From contig NZ_JAVHJU010000049.1 of assembly GCF_031082405.1 (NCBI RefSeq), positions 1 through 64,000 of the forward strand: a stretch of 64,000 nt of DNA, in the 5' to 3' direction. Under the pieces are notes generated by a model, which had not been told where the DNA came from, ran no database searches, and worked only from the letters and a program-made list of their open reading frames with translations. The position numbers and the translations under genes are program-made. Source of the stretch: Amycolatopsis sp. A133 (lineage in GTDB: Bacteria > Actinomycetota > Actinomycetes > Mycobacteriales > Pseudonocardiaceae). Below are positions 33,811-43,298 of the stretch, piece by piece. The number at the start of each line of letters is the position of its first letter. Position 1 is the stretch's first letter.

Positions 33811-34752
33811 TCAGCGCGCCCCGGCGGCCGCGCGTTCCGCGGCGGGGGAGAAGCCGCCGAGCGCGTCGACCGCCCGCCGGACGTCTTCGGTGACGAGGTC
33901 GTGGTTCAGCGCCCCGGCCGCCGCCGCGCCCTGGGCCGCGGCGATGATCACGGTCGCCCGCGCGTCGACGACGTTCCCCGCGGCCCACACGCCCGGCACG
34001 CCGGTCTTGCCGGACGGGTCGACGTCGCCCTCTTCGTAGCCGAGGCCGCGCAGGAGCTCGTCGTGCGGGACGGTCCGGGTGCGGATGAACAGCGCCGTCC
34101 GCGGCACGAACCGGGCCCCGAGCTCGACGCCGGTGAGGTGGCCGTCTTCGCGCCGCACGGCGGTCACCAGGCCGTCGACCACGCGGATCCCGCGCGCGTC
34201 GAGCCGTTCACGGTCCTCTTCGGACACCGGCTCGGTGTGCGAGAAGTAGACGACGTCCGGCGACCACTGGCGGACCAGCAGCGCGTGCTCGACGCTCTCG
34301 GGCTGGGTCCCGAGCACGCCGAGGGGCTGGTCGCGCACCTCGTAGCCGTGGCAGTAGGGGCACGTCACCGCGTCGGTGCCCCAGCTTTCCCGCAGGCCGG
34401 GGACGTCCGGCAGGTCGTCGTGGACGCCGGTCGCGATCAGCACGCGCCGGGCGGTCAGCTCCCGGCCGCCCGCCAAGCGGGCGGTGAAGCCGTGGTCGAG
34501 CCGGGTCACGTGGTCTTCGAGGACCTCCACGCCGTAACCGCGGAGTTCGTCGCGGCCGATTTCCAGGAGCTGCGACGGCGGCAGGCCGTCGCGGGAGAGG
34601 AAGCCGTGCATGTGCGACGCCGGCGCGTTGCGCGGGGCGCCCCCGTCGACGACCGCGACGCGCCGCCGCGCCCGGCCCAGCATCAGGGCGGCGCTGAGTC
34701 CCGCGGCGCCACCACCCACCACCAGTACGTCGAAGCTGTTGTTTTCGCTCAT
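33811..34752 (-). CDS. Thioredoxin reductase-like flavoprotein
   Basis: 313 residues of the pyridine-nucleotide disulphide oxidoreductase family. FAD-binding is VLVVGGGAAGLSAALMLG near the start and the redox pair is CPYC in TCPYCHGYE (about 133-136). The C-terminal FAD motif GVWAAGNVVDA is present. The NADPH region is GVLGTQPESVEHALL, lacking the usual GxGxxA/G, so NADPH binding may be altered. The gene is divergent from an XRE/cupin regulator, a common pairing in actinobacteria; a palindrome lies between. Confidence 0.87.
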   Translation of the reverse strand: MSENNSFDVLVVGGGAAGLSAALMLGRARRRVAVVDGGAPRNAPASHMHGFLSRDGLPPSQLLEIGRDELRGYGVEVLEDHVTRLDHGFTARLAGGRELTARRVLIATGVHDDLPDVPGLRESWGTDAVTCPYCHGYEVRDQPLGVLGTQPESVEHALLVRQWSPDVVYFSHTEPVSEEDRERLDARGIRVVDGLVTAVRREDGHLTGVELGARFVPRTALFIRTRTVPHDELLRGLGYEEGDVDPSGKTGVPGVWAAGNVVDARATVIIAAAQGAAAAGALNHDLVTEDVRRAVDALGGFSPAAERAAAGAR

Positions 34753-34785
34753 GCCGCCACCTTGAACCCGGCCTGACCGATTCGA

Positions 34786-34797
34786 CAACTAATGTTG
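34786..34797. promoter_or_regulatory. Palindrome in the divergent spacer
   Basis: CAAC-TAAT-GTTG is a perfect 4-bp inverted repeat with a 4-nt centre, in the 77-bp spacer between the thioredoxin reductase-like and XRE/cupin genes. It is a candidate operator for the latter. Confidence 0.4.
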
Positions 34798-34829
34798 CCG
34801 TTTCCGGGACAAGGGGGTTTCCTGGAGGC

Positions 34830-35417
34830 ATGACGGACGCGATCACCCAGGCCCTGGCCGAGGTCGGCCCCCGGCTCAAACGGGTCCGCACGCAGCGGCG
34901 GGTCACCCTGGCCGACCTGTCCGAGGCGACCGGGATTTCGAAGAGCACGCTGTCCCGGCTCGAGTCGGGCCAGCGGAAGCCGAGCCTGGAGCTGCTGCTG
35001 CCGATCGCCCAGGCGCACCAGGTGCCCCTGGACGAGCTGGTGGGCGCGCCCGAGGTCGGCGACCCCCGGGTCCGCCTGACCGCGCGCCGCATCCCGCGGC
35101 ACAACGGCGCGACGATGACGGTGCTGCCGCTGACCCGCCAGCCGGGCGCGCCGCAGGCGTTCAAGATGGTCCTGGAACCGGAGACGGGTGAACCCGAGCC
35201 CCAGGTCCACGAGGGCTACGAGTGGCTGTACGTCCTCTCGGGACGGCTGCGCCTGATCCTGGCCGACCGGGACATGACGCTCGGCCCCGGCGAGGCCGCG
35301 GAGTTCGACACCCGGCTCCCGCACTGGTTCGGCGCGGTCGGCGGACGGCCGGCGGAGATCCTCAGCCTGTTCGGGAAGCAGGGCGAGCGGCTGCACCTGC
35401 GGGCGAAGTCCCGTTAG
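34830..35417 (+). CDS. XRE-family regulator with cupin domain
   Basis: 195 residues. An XRE helix-turn-helix (about 15-70) reads TLADLSEATGISKSTLSRLESGQRKPS. The cupin domain (about 100-190) has the metal/ligand barrel segments HEGYEWLYVLSGRLRLIL and FDTRLPHWFGAVGG. Such HTH-cupin proteins sense small molecules and act on the adjacent gene; here that is the divergent thioredoxin reductase-like gene. Confidence 0.88.
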   Translation: MTDAITQALAEVGPRLKRVRTQRRVTLADLSEATGISKSTLSRLESGQRKPSLELLLPIAQAHQVPLDELVGAPEVGDPRVRLTARRIPRHNGATMTVLPLTRQPGAPQAFKMVLEPETGEPEPQVHEGYEWLYVLSGRLRLILADRDMTLGPGEAAEFDTRLPHWFGAVGGRPAEILSLFGKQGERLHLRAKSR

Positions 35418-35439
35418 CCCGGATCGAGCAGCCCGGTCT

Positions 35440-35502
35440 TCTTGTCAGTGACCGCTCCACGAACTCGTGGGTGCCGCCGGCGGCGTCGGTGCGGATGAGC
35501 AC
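35440..35502 (-). pseudogene. Transposase fragment, IS1380-like
   Basis: On the minus strand the sequence after the stop of the OmpA-like gene reads in the same frame VLIRTDAAGGTHEFVER. This matches, from memory, the conserved internal segment of IS1380-type actinobacterial transposases (V-L-x-R-T-D-x-x-G-G-T-H). No start, ends or remaining domain are found, so it is a short relic. Confidence 0.5.
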
Positions 35503-36909
35503 CTAGGCGAGTTCCGGGCGGCAGAAGCCGTTCAGGCGCCGGGCCATGAAGCGACAGGTCCGTCCCGACATCGCCTGCTCGATGTCGAGGTCGCCGGGCG
35601 CGCCGTCCTGTGGCGCCTGTGCCGTGGCGGCGGTCCGTGCGGGGTTCAGCGTTCCGGTCGCGTCGACCGCGTGGTCGTCCGCGAGGGACCAGACCACCGA
35701 CTTCACCGGGAGGAACTTGCCGCCCACGTGCGCCCCGATGACGGCGACGAACTCCATCTCCCAGTGCGACGAGACCAGCGTCCCCTGCCGGGGATCGGTC
35801 ACCTTGACCGGCATCACAAAACCCGGCGCGTCGGCCATGCGCACCGTGCCCGCACCGGGACCGGTCACCTGACCGGGGCCGCTGAAGCGTCCCCGCGACT
35901 CGGCGACGTCCTTGCACGGCAGGTCGGGCTGCATGCAGCGGCCGAAGTCGAGCAGGAACGGCCCCGCCCCCGACCGGTAGCTGCCGATCCGGCTGTCACC
36001 GCGCAGGAACTGGAGGATGCCGACCGCCATGTCCGCCGGGCCGGCCGCCACCACGTCCGCGGTGAAGACGAACGGGCGCCAGCGGAGCACGAGCAGGTTG
36101 GGGTTCGAGGTGTCGCGGCTGAAGCCGACGGGCACCGCCGCCGACAGGTTCGACGCCGACACGGTCACCCCCGCCTGCGCCGCGACCCGCTTGGCCGGGC
36201 GGAAGAGGAAGACCTCCACGCGCCGGTTCCGGGCCATGTTCTCCGAGCTGGTCTCGTCGGCGAACGGGTGCCGGCTCCCGGCCCCGCTCGTCACCACCCG
36301 GCCGGCCGCGATGCCACCCGACACCAGCGACGCCTTGACCCGGTCCGCCCGTGCGACGGACAGGGGTGTCGCGACCGCGGCACCGCCACTGGAACTGGCG
36401 CCGCCGACGACCGCGACCTGCAGCGCCTTGTCGGCCCGCAGCATGTCCGGCCACCGGCCCGCGCCCAGGACCTTGTCCTTGAGGTACGTCGTGTGCTGCG
36501 CCTGCGGTTCCGGCCGGCCGACCTGGTAGTTCCACAGCAGGAACTCGTTCGACTCGGTCGAGCCCTCACCGAAGCCGCCGCCGGTGGTGTCCCCGACCTC
36601 TTCGATCCGGCCGCCGGTCGCCGCGAACGCCTTCTCGTCGACCTTCCGCTGCACCGGGGCGCCCGTCTGGCTCAGTTGGACGTTCTCCGGCTCGGCCGTC
36701 TCCGCACAGGGACACCCGTCGTGCCGCTCGGACCCACACCGCTGCACCGCGACCGGGACCGAGACCGGCGCCGGGGCCAGAACGGCGGCCACCGCACGGT
36801 TGCCCGCCGCGCGTTGCAGCGCGAGCAGCCCGGGCAGGCCCTCCCGCCGCACCGGCGGAACGGGACGCCTGCCCTGCTCCACCTGCGGTGTCGTGAGCGA
36901 CGACCTCAT
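35503..36909 (-). CDS. OmpA-like domain protein with contractile-injection-associated N-terminus
   Basis: 468 residues. The N-terminal motif LLALQRAAGNRAV (about 28-40) and the Cys/His-rich CGSERHDGCPC (58-68) resemble the leader region of proteins associated with extracellular contractile injection systems in actinobacteria. An OmpA-like peptidoglycan-binding fold (about 122-238) includes SVARADRVKASLVSGGIA, HPFADE and ARNRRVEVFLF. The rest (about 240-468) is unassigned. No signal peptide is present, consistent with loading rather than Sec export. ATG at 36907-36909 is chosen; TTG at 36945 is the alternative. The stop directly abuts a transposase relic, so the C-terminus may be altered. Confidence 0.72.
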   Translation of the reverse strand: MRSSLTTPQVEQGRRPVPPVRREGLPGLLALQRAAGNRAVAAVLAPAPVSVPVAVQRCGSERHDGCPCAETAEPENVQLSQTGAPVQRKVDEKAFAATGGRIEEVGDTTGGGFGEGSTESNEFLLWNYQVGRPEPQAQHTTYLKDKVLGAGRWPDMLRADKALQVAVVGGASSSGGAAVATPLSVARADRVKASLVSGGIAAGRVVTSGAGSRHPFADETSSENMARNRRVEVFLFRPAKRVAAQAGVTVSASNLSAAVPVGFSRDTSNPNLLVLRWRPFVFTADVVAAGPADMAVGILQFLRGDSRIGSYRSGAGPFLLDFGRCMQPDLPCKDVAESRGRFSGPGQVTGPGAGTVRMADAPGFVMPVKVTDPRQGTLVSSHWEMEFVAVIGAHVGGKFLPVKSVVWSLADDHAVDATGTLNPARTAATAQAPQDGAPGDLDIEQAMSGRTCRFMARRLNGFCRPELA

Positions 36910-37036
36910 GGCAGGAGTATTCGCGCCCCAGGGGCTCGACGACAAGACTCACGGCGAACTGTGCCCACACGGGCAGCAGCCCTCGATCGACATCCGCCGG
37001 TGGACTTGCTCCGCCGATTCCCGCGAAAGCGGCGGG

Positions 37037-37525
37037 TCAGCCCAATTCCCGCTGCAGCAGCAGGGTGTCGAGCCAGCGGTCGTGCTTGAACCCGACCCGG
37101 CGCAGCACACCGGCGTCGGTGAACCCGGCCGCGCGGTGCAGGTTCCGCGACGCCGGGTTGCCGGAGTCGACGACGACCGCGATCGCCTGCCGGGCTCCGG
37201 CGGCCGCGCACCGCTTCAGCAGTTCGTCGAGCAGCCGCCGCCCGTGGCCGCGGCCGGCGGCCTCGGGGGCGAGGTAGATCGTGGTCTCCACCGAGTACCG
37301 GTACGCCGGCTTCGGCCGCCACGGTGTGGCCAGCGCGTACCCGCGGATCTCGCCATCTTCGACGAGGACGAGGAAGGGCCACGCGCTCTCGCGGATCTTC
37401 GTGCGCCACTGGGCCGCGGTGGGCGGTGTGGTTTCGAACGTGACGACCGAATCGGTGGCGTACGGCGCGAAGACGGCCGCGATGCCTTCGGCGTCGGCCT
37501 CCGTCGCTTCCGCTATAGTGGACAT
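37037..37525 (-). CDS. GNAT N-acetyltransferase (PAT/Bar-like)
   Basis: 162 residues of the GNAT fold, close to phosphinothricin acetyltransferases in length and pattern: TFETTPPTAAQWRTKI, SVETTIYLAPEAAGRGHGRRLL (the acetyl-CoA motif A) and GNPASRNLHRAAGF near the end. It transfers acetyl from acetyl-CoA to an amine, perhaps a toxic amino acid. The start ATG is 7 nt after a perfect TATAAT, so the mRNA is probably leaderless. It shares that promoter region with the divergent XRE/cupin gene. Confidence 0.87.
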   Translation of the reverse strand: MSTIAEATEADAEGIAAVFAPYATDSVVTFETTPPTAAQWRTKIRESAWPFLVLVEDGEIRGYALATPWRPKPAYRYSVETTIYLAPEAAGRGHGRRLLDELLKRCAAAGARQAIAVVVDSGNPASRNLHRAAGFTDAGVLRRVGFKHDRWLDTLLLQRELG

Positions 37526-37531
37526 GACCGC

Positions 37532-37538
37532 TATTATA
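37532..37538. promoter_or_regulatory. Overlapping bidirectional -10 elements
   Basis: TATTAT on the plus strand (37532-37537) and TATAAT on the minus strand (37538-37533) overlap almost completely. The ATG of the XRE gene is 6 nt downstream and that of the GNAT gene 7 nt downstream on the other side, so both transcripts are likely leaderless and mutually exclusive. Confidence 0.65.
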
Positions 37539-37543
37539 GAGGA

Positions 37544-38119
37544 ATGATCGATCCGGTGATCCTCGGCCGCCACCTGCACGACCTCCGCGCCGGCCGCGGG
37601 CTGGCGCTGAGTGCCCTGGCGAAGGCCGCCGGGGTCAGCGTCAGCATGCTGTCGGCCATCGAGCGCGGCGAGAAGACGCCGACGGTCGTGGTGCTGTCCC
37701 GGATCGCCGACGGCCTGGGGCTGCCGGTCTCCCGGCTGCTGGCCGACCTCGAGACCGATCGGGTGATCCTCCGCCGCGCCGCCGACCAGGAACACGTCAC
37801 CGAACCCGGCGGCTGGCACCGCACGGTGCTGACGCCGGTCGTCCCCGGCGTCAACTTCGAGTGGATCCGCACCACCCTGCCGCCGGGCTGCGACGCGGGC
37901 ACGTTCCCCGCCTACGCCCCGGGTTCCCACGAATTCGTCGCCGTGGAGTCGGGCACGCTGAGCCTCGGTGCCGGCGAGGCCCAGTACGTCCTGGCGGCGG
38001 GCGATTCGCTCTACTTTCCCGCCGACGTCGAGCATTCCTACGCGAACCGCGGCGAGAACCCTTGTGTGTACTCCGTCGCGGCGCTGATCATGCGCCCGCG
38101 TCGGCCGCGACCCGCTTGA
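37544..38119 (+). CDS. XRE-family regulator with cupin domain
   Basis: 191 residues. The helix-turn-helix (about 8-62) reads ALSALAKAAGVSVSMLSAIERGEKTPTV. The C-terminal cupin (about 105-185) includes FPAYAPGSHEFVAVESGTLSL and GDSLYFPADVEHSYAN. Such regulators often control an adjacent acetyltransferase or transporter, here the divergent GNAT gene 18 bp away. Start ATG 37544 fits a leaderless transcript. Confidence 0.88.
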   Translation: MIDPVILGRHLHDLRAGRGLALSALAKAAGVSVSMLSAIERGEKTPTVVVLSRIADGLGLPVSRLLADLETDRVILRRAADQEHVTEPGGWHRTVLTPVVPGVNFEWIRTTLPPGCDAGTFPAYAPGSHEFVAVESGTLSLGAGEAQYVLAAGDSLYFPADVEHSYANRGENPCVYSVAALIMRPRRPRPA

Positions 38120-38209
38120 CTCATCGGATCTTTTGCCTTTAGCGTGAGATCCGTTCCCGATCCGCCGTCGGAAGCAGGGCTTCCGCCATGGCGAGATGAG
38201 GGAGATCTT

Positions 38210-39763
38210 GTGGGAAGAGCGTTGAGCCGCCGTCGTGTCGTCGCCTGGGGAGCCGCGGGCGCCGCGCTGCCCTTGGCCGGATCCCAGGCGGCCGGAGCCG
38301 ACGAACCGGCGGGCCCGCTGGGGCGCTTCTTCGACGTCACGAAATACGGCGCGAAGGGCGACGGGCGCACCATCGACACCGCCGCGATCAACCGCGCGAT
38401 CGACGGGGCCGCGACCCGCGGCGGAACCGTGTACTTCCCCGCCGGGACCTACGCGAGCTATTCGATCCACCTCAAGAGCAACATCGCGCTGTACCTCGCC
38501 GCGAACGCGACGATCCTGGCCGCCGCCCCGGCCGGCGGCCAGGGCTACGATCCGGCCGAACCCGGCGCGGGCAACCCATACCAGGACTTCGGGCACAGCC
38601 ACTGGCACAACAGCCTGATCTGGGGCGAGAACCTCGAGAACGTCACCATCGAGGGGCCCGGCAAGATCGACGGCAAGGGCCTCGTCGCCGGCGGCAGCGC
38701 GGAATCCGCGCCGCTGAACGGGAACAAGGCGATCGCGCTGAAGCTGTGCCGCAACGTCGCGATCCGCGACATCACGATCGTCAACGGCGGGCACTTCGGC
38801 ATCCTCCCCACCGGCGTGGACAACTTCCGCATCGAGGGACTGGTGATCGACACCAACCGCGACGGCATCAACATCGACTGCTGCAAGAACGTGCGGATCG
38901 CCGGCACGACGGTGAATTCGCCGAACGACGACGCCATCGTGCTCAAGAGTTCGTATGCGCTGAACCAGGTGCGCGACACCGAGAACGTCACCATCGACAA
39001 CTGCTTCGTCAGCGGCTACGACCTCGGCACCCTCGTCGGCGGCACGTTCAAGACCGCGGGTTACGGCCGCACCGGCCGGGTCAAGTTCGGCACCGAGTCC
39101 AACGGCGGGTTCCGCAACATCGCGATCTCCAACGTGGTCTTCGAACACTGCCGCGGCCTGGCCCTGGAAACGGTCGACGGCGGGTGGCTCGAAGACGTGA
39201 CGATCAGCAACCTGACGATGCGCAACGTCCAGATGCCGCTGTTCCTCCGGCTGGGCGCGCGGATGCGCGGGCCGGCGGGGATCCCGGTCGGGTTCCTGCG
39301 CCGGGTGAGCATCAGCGACGTCACGACGTACGACGCGGACCCGCGCTACCCGTCGTGCTTCTCGGGCATTCCGGGCCACCCCGTCGAGGACGTCAAGCTG
39401 AGCAACATCCGGCACCACCTGGCGGGTGGGCTCACTCCGGGCGACGCGGTGCAGAACCCGCCGGAGCTGGAAACCGCCTACCCGGAGCCGTCGATGTTCG
39501 GCACGCTCCCGGCGTACGGCTTCTTCGTCCGCCACGCCCGGGAAATCAGCTGGGACAACGTGGACGTGCGCTTCGGCAGGCCGGACACGCGCCCGGCGTT
39601 CGTCCTGCGGGACGTAGCCGACGCCGACGTGCACCACTGCCGCGCGGACAAGGTGGCGGGCACACCGACGTTCGTGCTCGACGGCGTGGACGACTTCCGG
39701 GTGAGCGACGGCCGTCCGGTGCCCGAAGCCCGGGTGGACCACGCGGATCACCAGGAGCTGTAG
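38210..39763 (+). CDS. Secreted GH28-type glycosidase (Tat signal)
   Basis: About 517 residues. A Tat-type leader begins [19 protein letters not shown] and ends near Ala-Gly-Ala. The mature protein is a right-handed beta-helix of the polygalacturonase (GH28) type, starting [30 protein letters not shown] and [13 protein letters not shown] supply the Asp residues usual in the active site; the GHG motif is replaced, so activity may differ from classical pectinase. GTG start, with GGGAGA upstream. It probably acts on plant pectic or related polysaccharide outside the cell. Confidence 0.83.
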   Translation: MGRALSRRRVVAWGAAGAALPLAGSQAAGADEPAGPLGRFFDVTKYGAKGDGRTIDTAAINRAIDGAATRGGTVYFPAGTYASYSIHLKSNIALYLAANATILAAAPAGGQGYDPAEPGAGNPYQDFGHSHWHNSLIWGENLENVTIEGPGKIDGKGLVAGGSAESAPLNGNKAIALKLCRNVAIRDITIVNGGHFGILPTGVDNFRIEGLVIDTNRDGINIDCCKNVRIAGTTVNSPNDDAIVLKSSYALNQVRDTENVTIDNCFVSGYDLGTLVGGTFKTAGYGRTGRVKFGTESNGGFRNIAISNVVFEHCRGLALETVDGGWLEDVTISNLTMRNVQMPLFLRLGARMRGPAGIPVGFLRRVSISDVTTYDADPRYPSCFSGIPGHPVEDVKLSNIRHHLAGGLTPGDAVQNPPELETAYPEPSMFGTLPAYGFFVRHAREISWDNVDVRFGRPDTRPAFVLRDVADADVHHCRADKVAGTPTFVLDGVDDFRVSDGRPVPEARVDHADHQEL

Positions 39764-39770
39764 GGAGTTT

Positions 39771-39807
39771 CCGGCCGGGCCTCGGCGCCGCCGCGGGGCC
39801 CGGCCGG
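39771..39807 (+). terminator. GC-rich hairpin terminator
   Basis: 11-bp perfect arms (39771-39781 and 39797-39807) with a 15-nt loop start 7 bp after the GH28 stop codon. The region after it reads TCGGTTTCGG and lacks a clear T-run. Confidence 0.6.
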
Positions 39808-39818
39808 TCGGTTTCGGC

Positions 39819-40034
39819 TCAGCGGCCGCGGAGTTTCGGGCGGGCCAAGCCGACCACGGAGAGGGCGATCAAGGCCACCGCCGCCACCGCGGCGACCACC
39901 GTCAGGGCGGGCATCCGGCCCTCAGTGCCGGTCAGGGTGACGATGCTGGTGACGAGCAGGACCGCCCCTATGCCCAGGTACAGCCAGCACAGCGTAGCCG
40001 TGGCCGGGATCAGGTGCCAACGCCGTTCGGCCAT
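39819..40034 (-). CDS. Small two-helix membrane protein
   Basis: 71 residues with hydrophobic segments [20 protein letters not shown] and [19 protein letters not shown]. The start ATG is preceded by GAGGAGG, a strong ribosome site. A positively charged tail (ARPKLRGR) follows. No domain is recognised. Confidence 0.7.
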   Translation of the reverse strand: MAERRWHLIPATATLCWLYLGIGAVLLVTSIVTLTGTEGRMPALTVVAAVAAVALIALSVVGLARPKLRGR

Positions 40035-40179
40035 CACAACCTCCTCGATCGGGTGCATCCCGGAACTGCCCCGATCCGGAGTCGATCAAACCGGCGGGAA
40101 TCCGCCATGACCCCGCCGGCCGGGCAAGCTGTCGCAAACCGGCCAGACCGCGGGGGCCGCCGCCGCTTCACTGGGGATC

Positions 40180-41316
40180 ATGAACGCACCAGCGCCGCGG
40201 TGGCCCGCGGTTTTTGCCGTCACCGTCGGGATCTTCGCCATCGTCACCACCGAAATCCTGCCGATCGGGCTGCTGACGCCGATCGCGGCCGCGTTCGGCG
40301 TTTCGGCCGGGACCGCCGGCTGGACGATGACCGTGCCCGGTTTTGTCGCCGCGGTCGCCGCGCCGGCGGTCACCGTCGCGGCCGGCCGGCTCGACCGCCG
40401 GCTGATGCTGGGCGGTCTCCTGGTCCTGCTCGCGGCCGCCGGCTTCCTCGCCGCCGCCGCGCCCGCGTTCTGGGTGCTGCTGGTCGCCCGCTTCCTCGTC
40501 GGCGTCGTCATCGGCGGGTTCTGGTCGATCGGCGCCGGCCTGGCGCCCCGGCTCGTCGGGACGGCGGCCGCCGCGCGAGCGACCTCGGTGATCTTCGCCG
40601 CCGTGCCGCTCGGTTCGGTGCTGGGGGTGCCGCTCGGCACCCTCGTCGGGCAGCTCGCCGGCTGGCGGACGGCGTTCCTCCTGCTGGGTGTGCTGAGTCT
40701 CGGGACCGCCGCTGCCCTCGTGCTCCTCACGCCGCCGCTGCCGCCGGCGGAGGTCACCCGGCTGAGTGTCCTGAGTGGACTGCTGCGGCGTCGCGGTGTC
40801 CGAAGTGGATTGCTGGTGACCTTCCTCGTCGTGCTGGCGCACTTCGGCACCTACACCTACGTCACGCCGCTGCTGCGGGAAGTCGTCCGGCCGGAGGTGC
40901 TCAGCGGGTATCTGCTCGCCTACGGCGTCGCCGGGATCGCGGGCTCCTTCCTGGCCGGGCGGCACCGGGCCGGGTTCGCGATCGCCGCGGCGGTGCTCGC
41001 GGTGGCGGTCTTGGCGCTGCCGCACACCGGGCCGATCGGCGCGCTCTTGACCCTGGTGGCCTGGGGCGTGGCCTACGGCGGGGTGCCGGTGTGCTCCCAG
41101 GCCTGGTTCGCCCGCGAAGCGCCGGACGCGCCCGAGGCGGCCACCGTCCTGTTCACGGCGTCCTTCCAGGCCACCCTCTCCGCGGGGGCGCTGGCCGGCG
41201 GCTTCGTGGTGGACGCCGTGTCGGTTCCCGCCGTCATGACCTGCGGGGGAGTGATCGCCCTCGGGGCCGCGGCGGTGATCCAGCGCGCCCGCCGTCCGGT
41301 CCCCGCGTTCCACTGA
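40180..41316 (+). CDS. MFS exporter (DHA1/AraJ-like)
   Basis: 378 residues with about 12 hydrophobic segments. The N-terminal [25 protein letters not shown] and the loop [11 protein letters not shown], with the [15 protein letters not shown] helix, match the DHA1/AraJ sugar-efflux-like group. The substrate is unknown. It is not obviously in an operon; the meta-cleavage genes start 50 bp after it and could share its mRNA. Confidence 0.85.
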   Translation: MNAPAPRWPAVFAVTVGIFAIVTTEILPIGLLTPIAAAFGVSAGTAGWTMTVPGFVAAVAAPAVTVAAGRLDRRLMLGGLLVLLAAAGFLAAAAPAFWVLLVARFLVGVVIGGFWSIGAGLAPRLVGTAAAARATSVIFAAVPLGSVLGVPLGTLVGQLAGWRTAFLLLGVLSLGTAAALVLLTPPLPPAEVTRLSVLSGLLRRRGVRSGLLVTFLVVLAHFGTYTYVTPLLREVVRPEVLSGYLLAYGVAGIAGSFLAGRHRAGFAIAAAVLAVAVLALPHTGPIGALLTLVAWGVAYGGVPVCSQAWFAREAPDAPEAATVLFTASFQATLSAGALAGGFVVDAVSVPAVMTCGGVIALGAAAVIQRARRPVPAFH

Positions 41317-41366
41317 ACGGAACACCGGGCTGTTCCGACCGGCCCGCCCGGTGCGACGGTCGGGGC

Positions 41367-42266
41367 ATGGCTCCCGTGATGGCGGCGATCGTCGGCCCCG
41401 GCAACATCGGCACCGATTTGCTGGCGAAGCTGCGGCGCAGTGAAGTGATCGAAGTCGGCTACGTGGTCGGCGTGGTCGAGTCGGACGGCCTCGAGCGCGC
41501 CCGCGCCGAGGGGATCGCGGCGTCCGCCGAAGGCGTCGACTGGCTGCTGCGCCAGGACCCGCTGCCGGACCTGGTGTTCGAGGCGACCTCGGCGAAGGCG
41601 CACGCCGCGAACGCGCCGCGCTACGAGGAAGCGGGCATCCAGGCGATCGACCTGACCCCGGCGCACCTCGGCCCGATGGTGTGCCCGCCGGTGAACCTCG
41701 GTGCGCACCTCGACGCCCCGAACGTCTCGATGATCACCTGCGGCGGCCAGGCCACGATCCCCGTGGTGCACGCCGTTTCCCGGGTGACGACGGTGCCGTA
41801 CGCGGAGATCGTCGCGTCGGTCGCTTCGCGCGGGGCGGGCCCGGGGACACGGGCGAACATCGACGAGTTCACGCGCACGACGTCGCAGGCGGTGGCCGAG
41901 ATCGGTGGCGCCGGGCGCGGCAAGGCGATCATCATCCTCAACCCGGTGGAACCGCCGATGATCATGCGGGACACGGTGTTCTGCGCGATTCCGCTCGACG
42001 CCGACCGCGACGCGATCACCGCGTCGATCCACGAGATGGTGGCCGAGGTGCGGAAGTACGTGCCGGGCTACACCCTCCGCGCGGATCCGCAGTTCGACGA
42101 CGCGCGCGAGGAGTGGGACGGCCACGCGCGGGTGGGGATCTTCCTCGAAGTCCGCGGCAACGGCGACTACCTGCCGGAGTACGCCGGGAACCTGGACATC
42201 ATGACCGCCGCGGCCGCGCGCGTGGGCGAGCTGCTGGCGCGCGCGAAGCAGGAGGTGCCCGCATGA
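41367..42266 (+). CDS. Acetaldehyde dehydrogenase (acylating)
   Basis: 299 residues. NAD-binding [14 protein letters not shown] near the N-terminus and the catalytic Cys in [16 protein letters not shown] match acylating acetaldehyde dehydrogenases of the DmpF/BphJ/HsaG type. The enzyme oxidises acetaldehyde from the partner aldolase to acetyl-CoA. The next gene overlaps by 4 nt (ATGA), as normal for the channelled aldolase-dehydrogenase complex. Confidence 0.93.
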   Translation: MAPVMAAIVGPGNIGTDLLAKLRRSEVIEVGYVVGVVESDGLERARAEGIAASAEGVDWLLRQDPLPDLVFEATSAKAHAANAPRYEEAGIQAIDLTPAHLGPMVCPPVNLGAHLDAPNVSMITCGGQATIPVVHAVSRVTTVPYAEIVASVASRGAGPGTRANIDEFTRTTSQAVAEIGGAGRGKAIIILNPVEPPMIMRDTVFCAIPLDADRDAITASIHEMVAEVRKYVPGYTLRADPQFDDAREEWDGHARVGIFLEVRGNGDYLPEYAGNLDIMTAAAARVGELLARAKQEVPA

Positions 42267-43288
42267 CCCGGCCGGAACTGCGCCACGACGTCCGGATCGT
42301 CGACACGACGCTGCGCGACGGCAGCCACGCGATGGCGCACCGCTTCACCGAGCAGCAGGTGCGGGACACGGTGCGCGCGCTCGACCGCGCGGGCGTCGAG
42401 GTGATCGAGGTGACCCACGGCGACGGCCTCGGCGGCTCGTCGTTCACCTACGGCTTTTCCGCCGTCGACGAACTTCGCCTCATCGCGGCGGCGCGCGAAG
42501 AGGCGAAACAGGCGAAGATCGCGGTGCTGCTGGTGCCGGGGATCGGGACGGCCGAGGACCTGCAGCGCGCCTTCGACGCGGGCGCGGAGATGGTGCGGGT
42601 GGCGACGCACTGCACCGAAGCCGACGTCTCGCCGCAGCACTTCGGGCTGGCGCGGGACCTCGGGATGGAGACGGCCGGGTTCCTGATGATGGCGCACCGG
42701 ACGCCACCGGAAGACCTGGCGAAGCAGGCCCGGATCATGGTGGACGCGGGCTGCCAGGCGGCGTACGTGACGGACTCGGCGGGCGCGCTGCTGATGCACG
42801 AGGCCCGCGCCCGGTTCGAAGCGCTGGTCGCCGAGGTCGGCGACACGGCGTGGGTCGGCTACCACGGGCACCAGAACCTTTCGCTCGGCGTCGCGAACTC
42901 GGTTCTGGCGTACGAAGCGGGCGTCCGTTACATCGACGGGTCGCTGTGCGCGCTCGGCGCGGGCGCCGGCAACTCCCCGACGGAGGTGCTGGCGGCGGTG
43001 TTCGACCGCCTGGAGGTCGACACGGGCCTCGACGTCGGCGGCCTGCTCGACGCGGCCGAGGAGGTCGTCCGCCCGTACCTGCACCGGTGGCCGAAGATGG
43101 ACCGCAACGCGATCGTCCAGGGCTGGGCCGGGGTGTATTCGAGCTTCCTGCTGCACGCGGAGCGCGCGGCGGAGCGCTACGGCGTCCCGGCCCAGTCGAT
43201 CTTGCGCCGCTGCGGCGAGCTCGCTCTGGTGGGCGGCCAGGAGGACATGATCATCGACGTGGCGGTGCAGCTGGCCGCGGAAGGCTAG
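42263..43288 (+). CDS. 4-hydroxy-2-oxovalerate aldolase
   Basis: 341 residues of the HMGL-like TIM barrel family: the N-terminal [17 protein letters not shown] (metal and substrate binding), [13 protein letters not shown], and [15 protein letters not shown] with metal-ligand histidines. It cleaves 4-hydroxy-2-oxoacids to pyruvate and an aldehyde, which is passed to the upstream-encoded dehydrogenase. The 2-hydroxypentadienoate hydratase and ring-cleavage genes usually found beside this pair are not in the window. Confidence 0.93.
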   Translation: MTRPELRHDVRIVDTTLRDGSHAMAHRFTEQQVRDTVRALDRAGVEVIEVTHGDGLGGSSFTYGFSAVDELRLIAAAREEAKQAKIAVLLVPGIGTAEDLQRAFDAGAEMVRVATHCTEADVSPQHFGLARDLGMETAGFLMMAHRTPPEDLAKQARIMVDAGCQAAYVTDSAGALLMHEARARFEALVAEVGDTAWVGYHGHQNLSLGVANSVLAYEAGVRYIDGSLCALGAGAGNSPTEVLAAVFDRLEVDTGLDVGGLLDAAEEVVRPYLHRWPKMDRNAIVQGWAGVYSSFLLHAERAAERYGVPAQSILRRCGELALVGGQEDMIIDVAVQLAAEG

Positions 43289-43298
43289 ATTGGCGGGT

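Noticed and set aside
36949-36993. Minus-strand frame for MSIEGCCPCGHSSP, upstream of the OmpA-like gene
   Set aside because: Only 14 codons, no ribosome site and no partner modification enzyme, so a peptide product cannot be supported.
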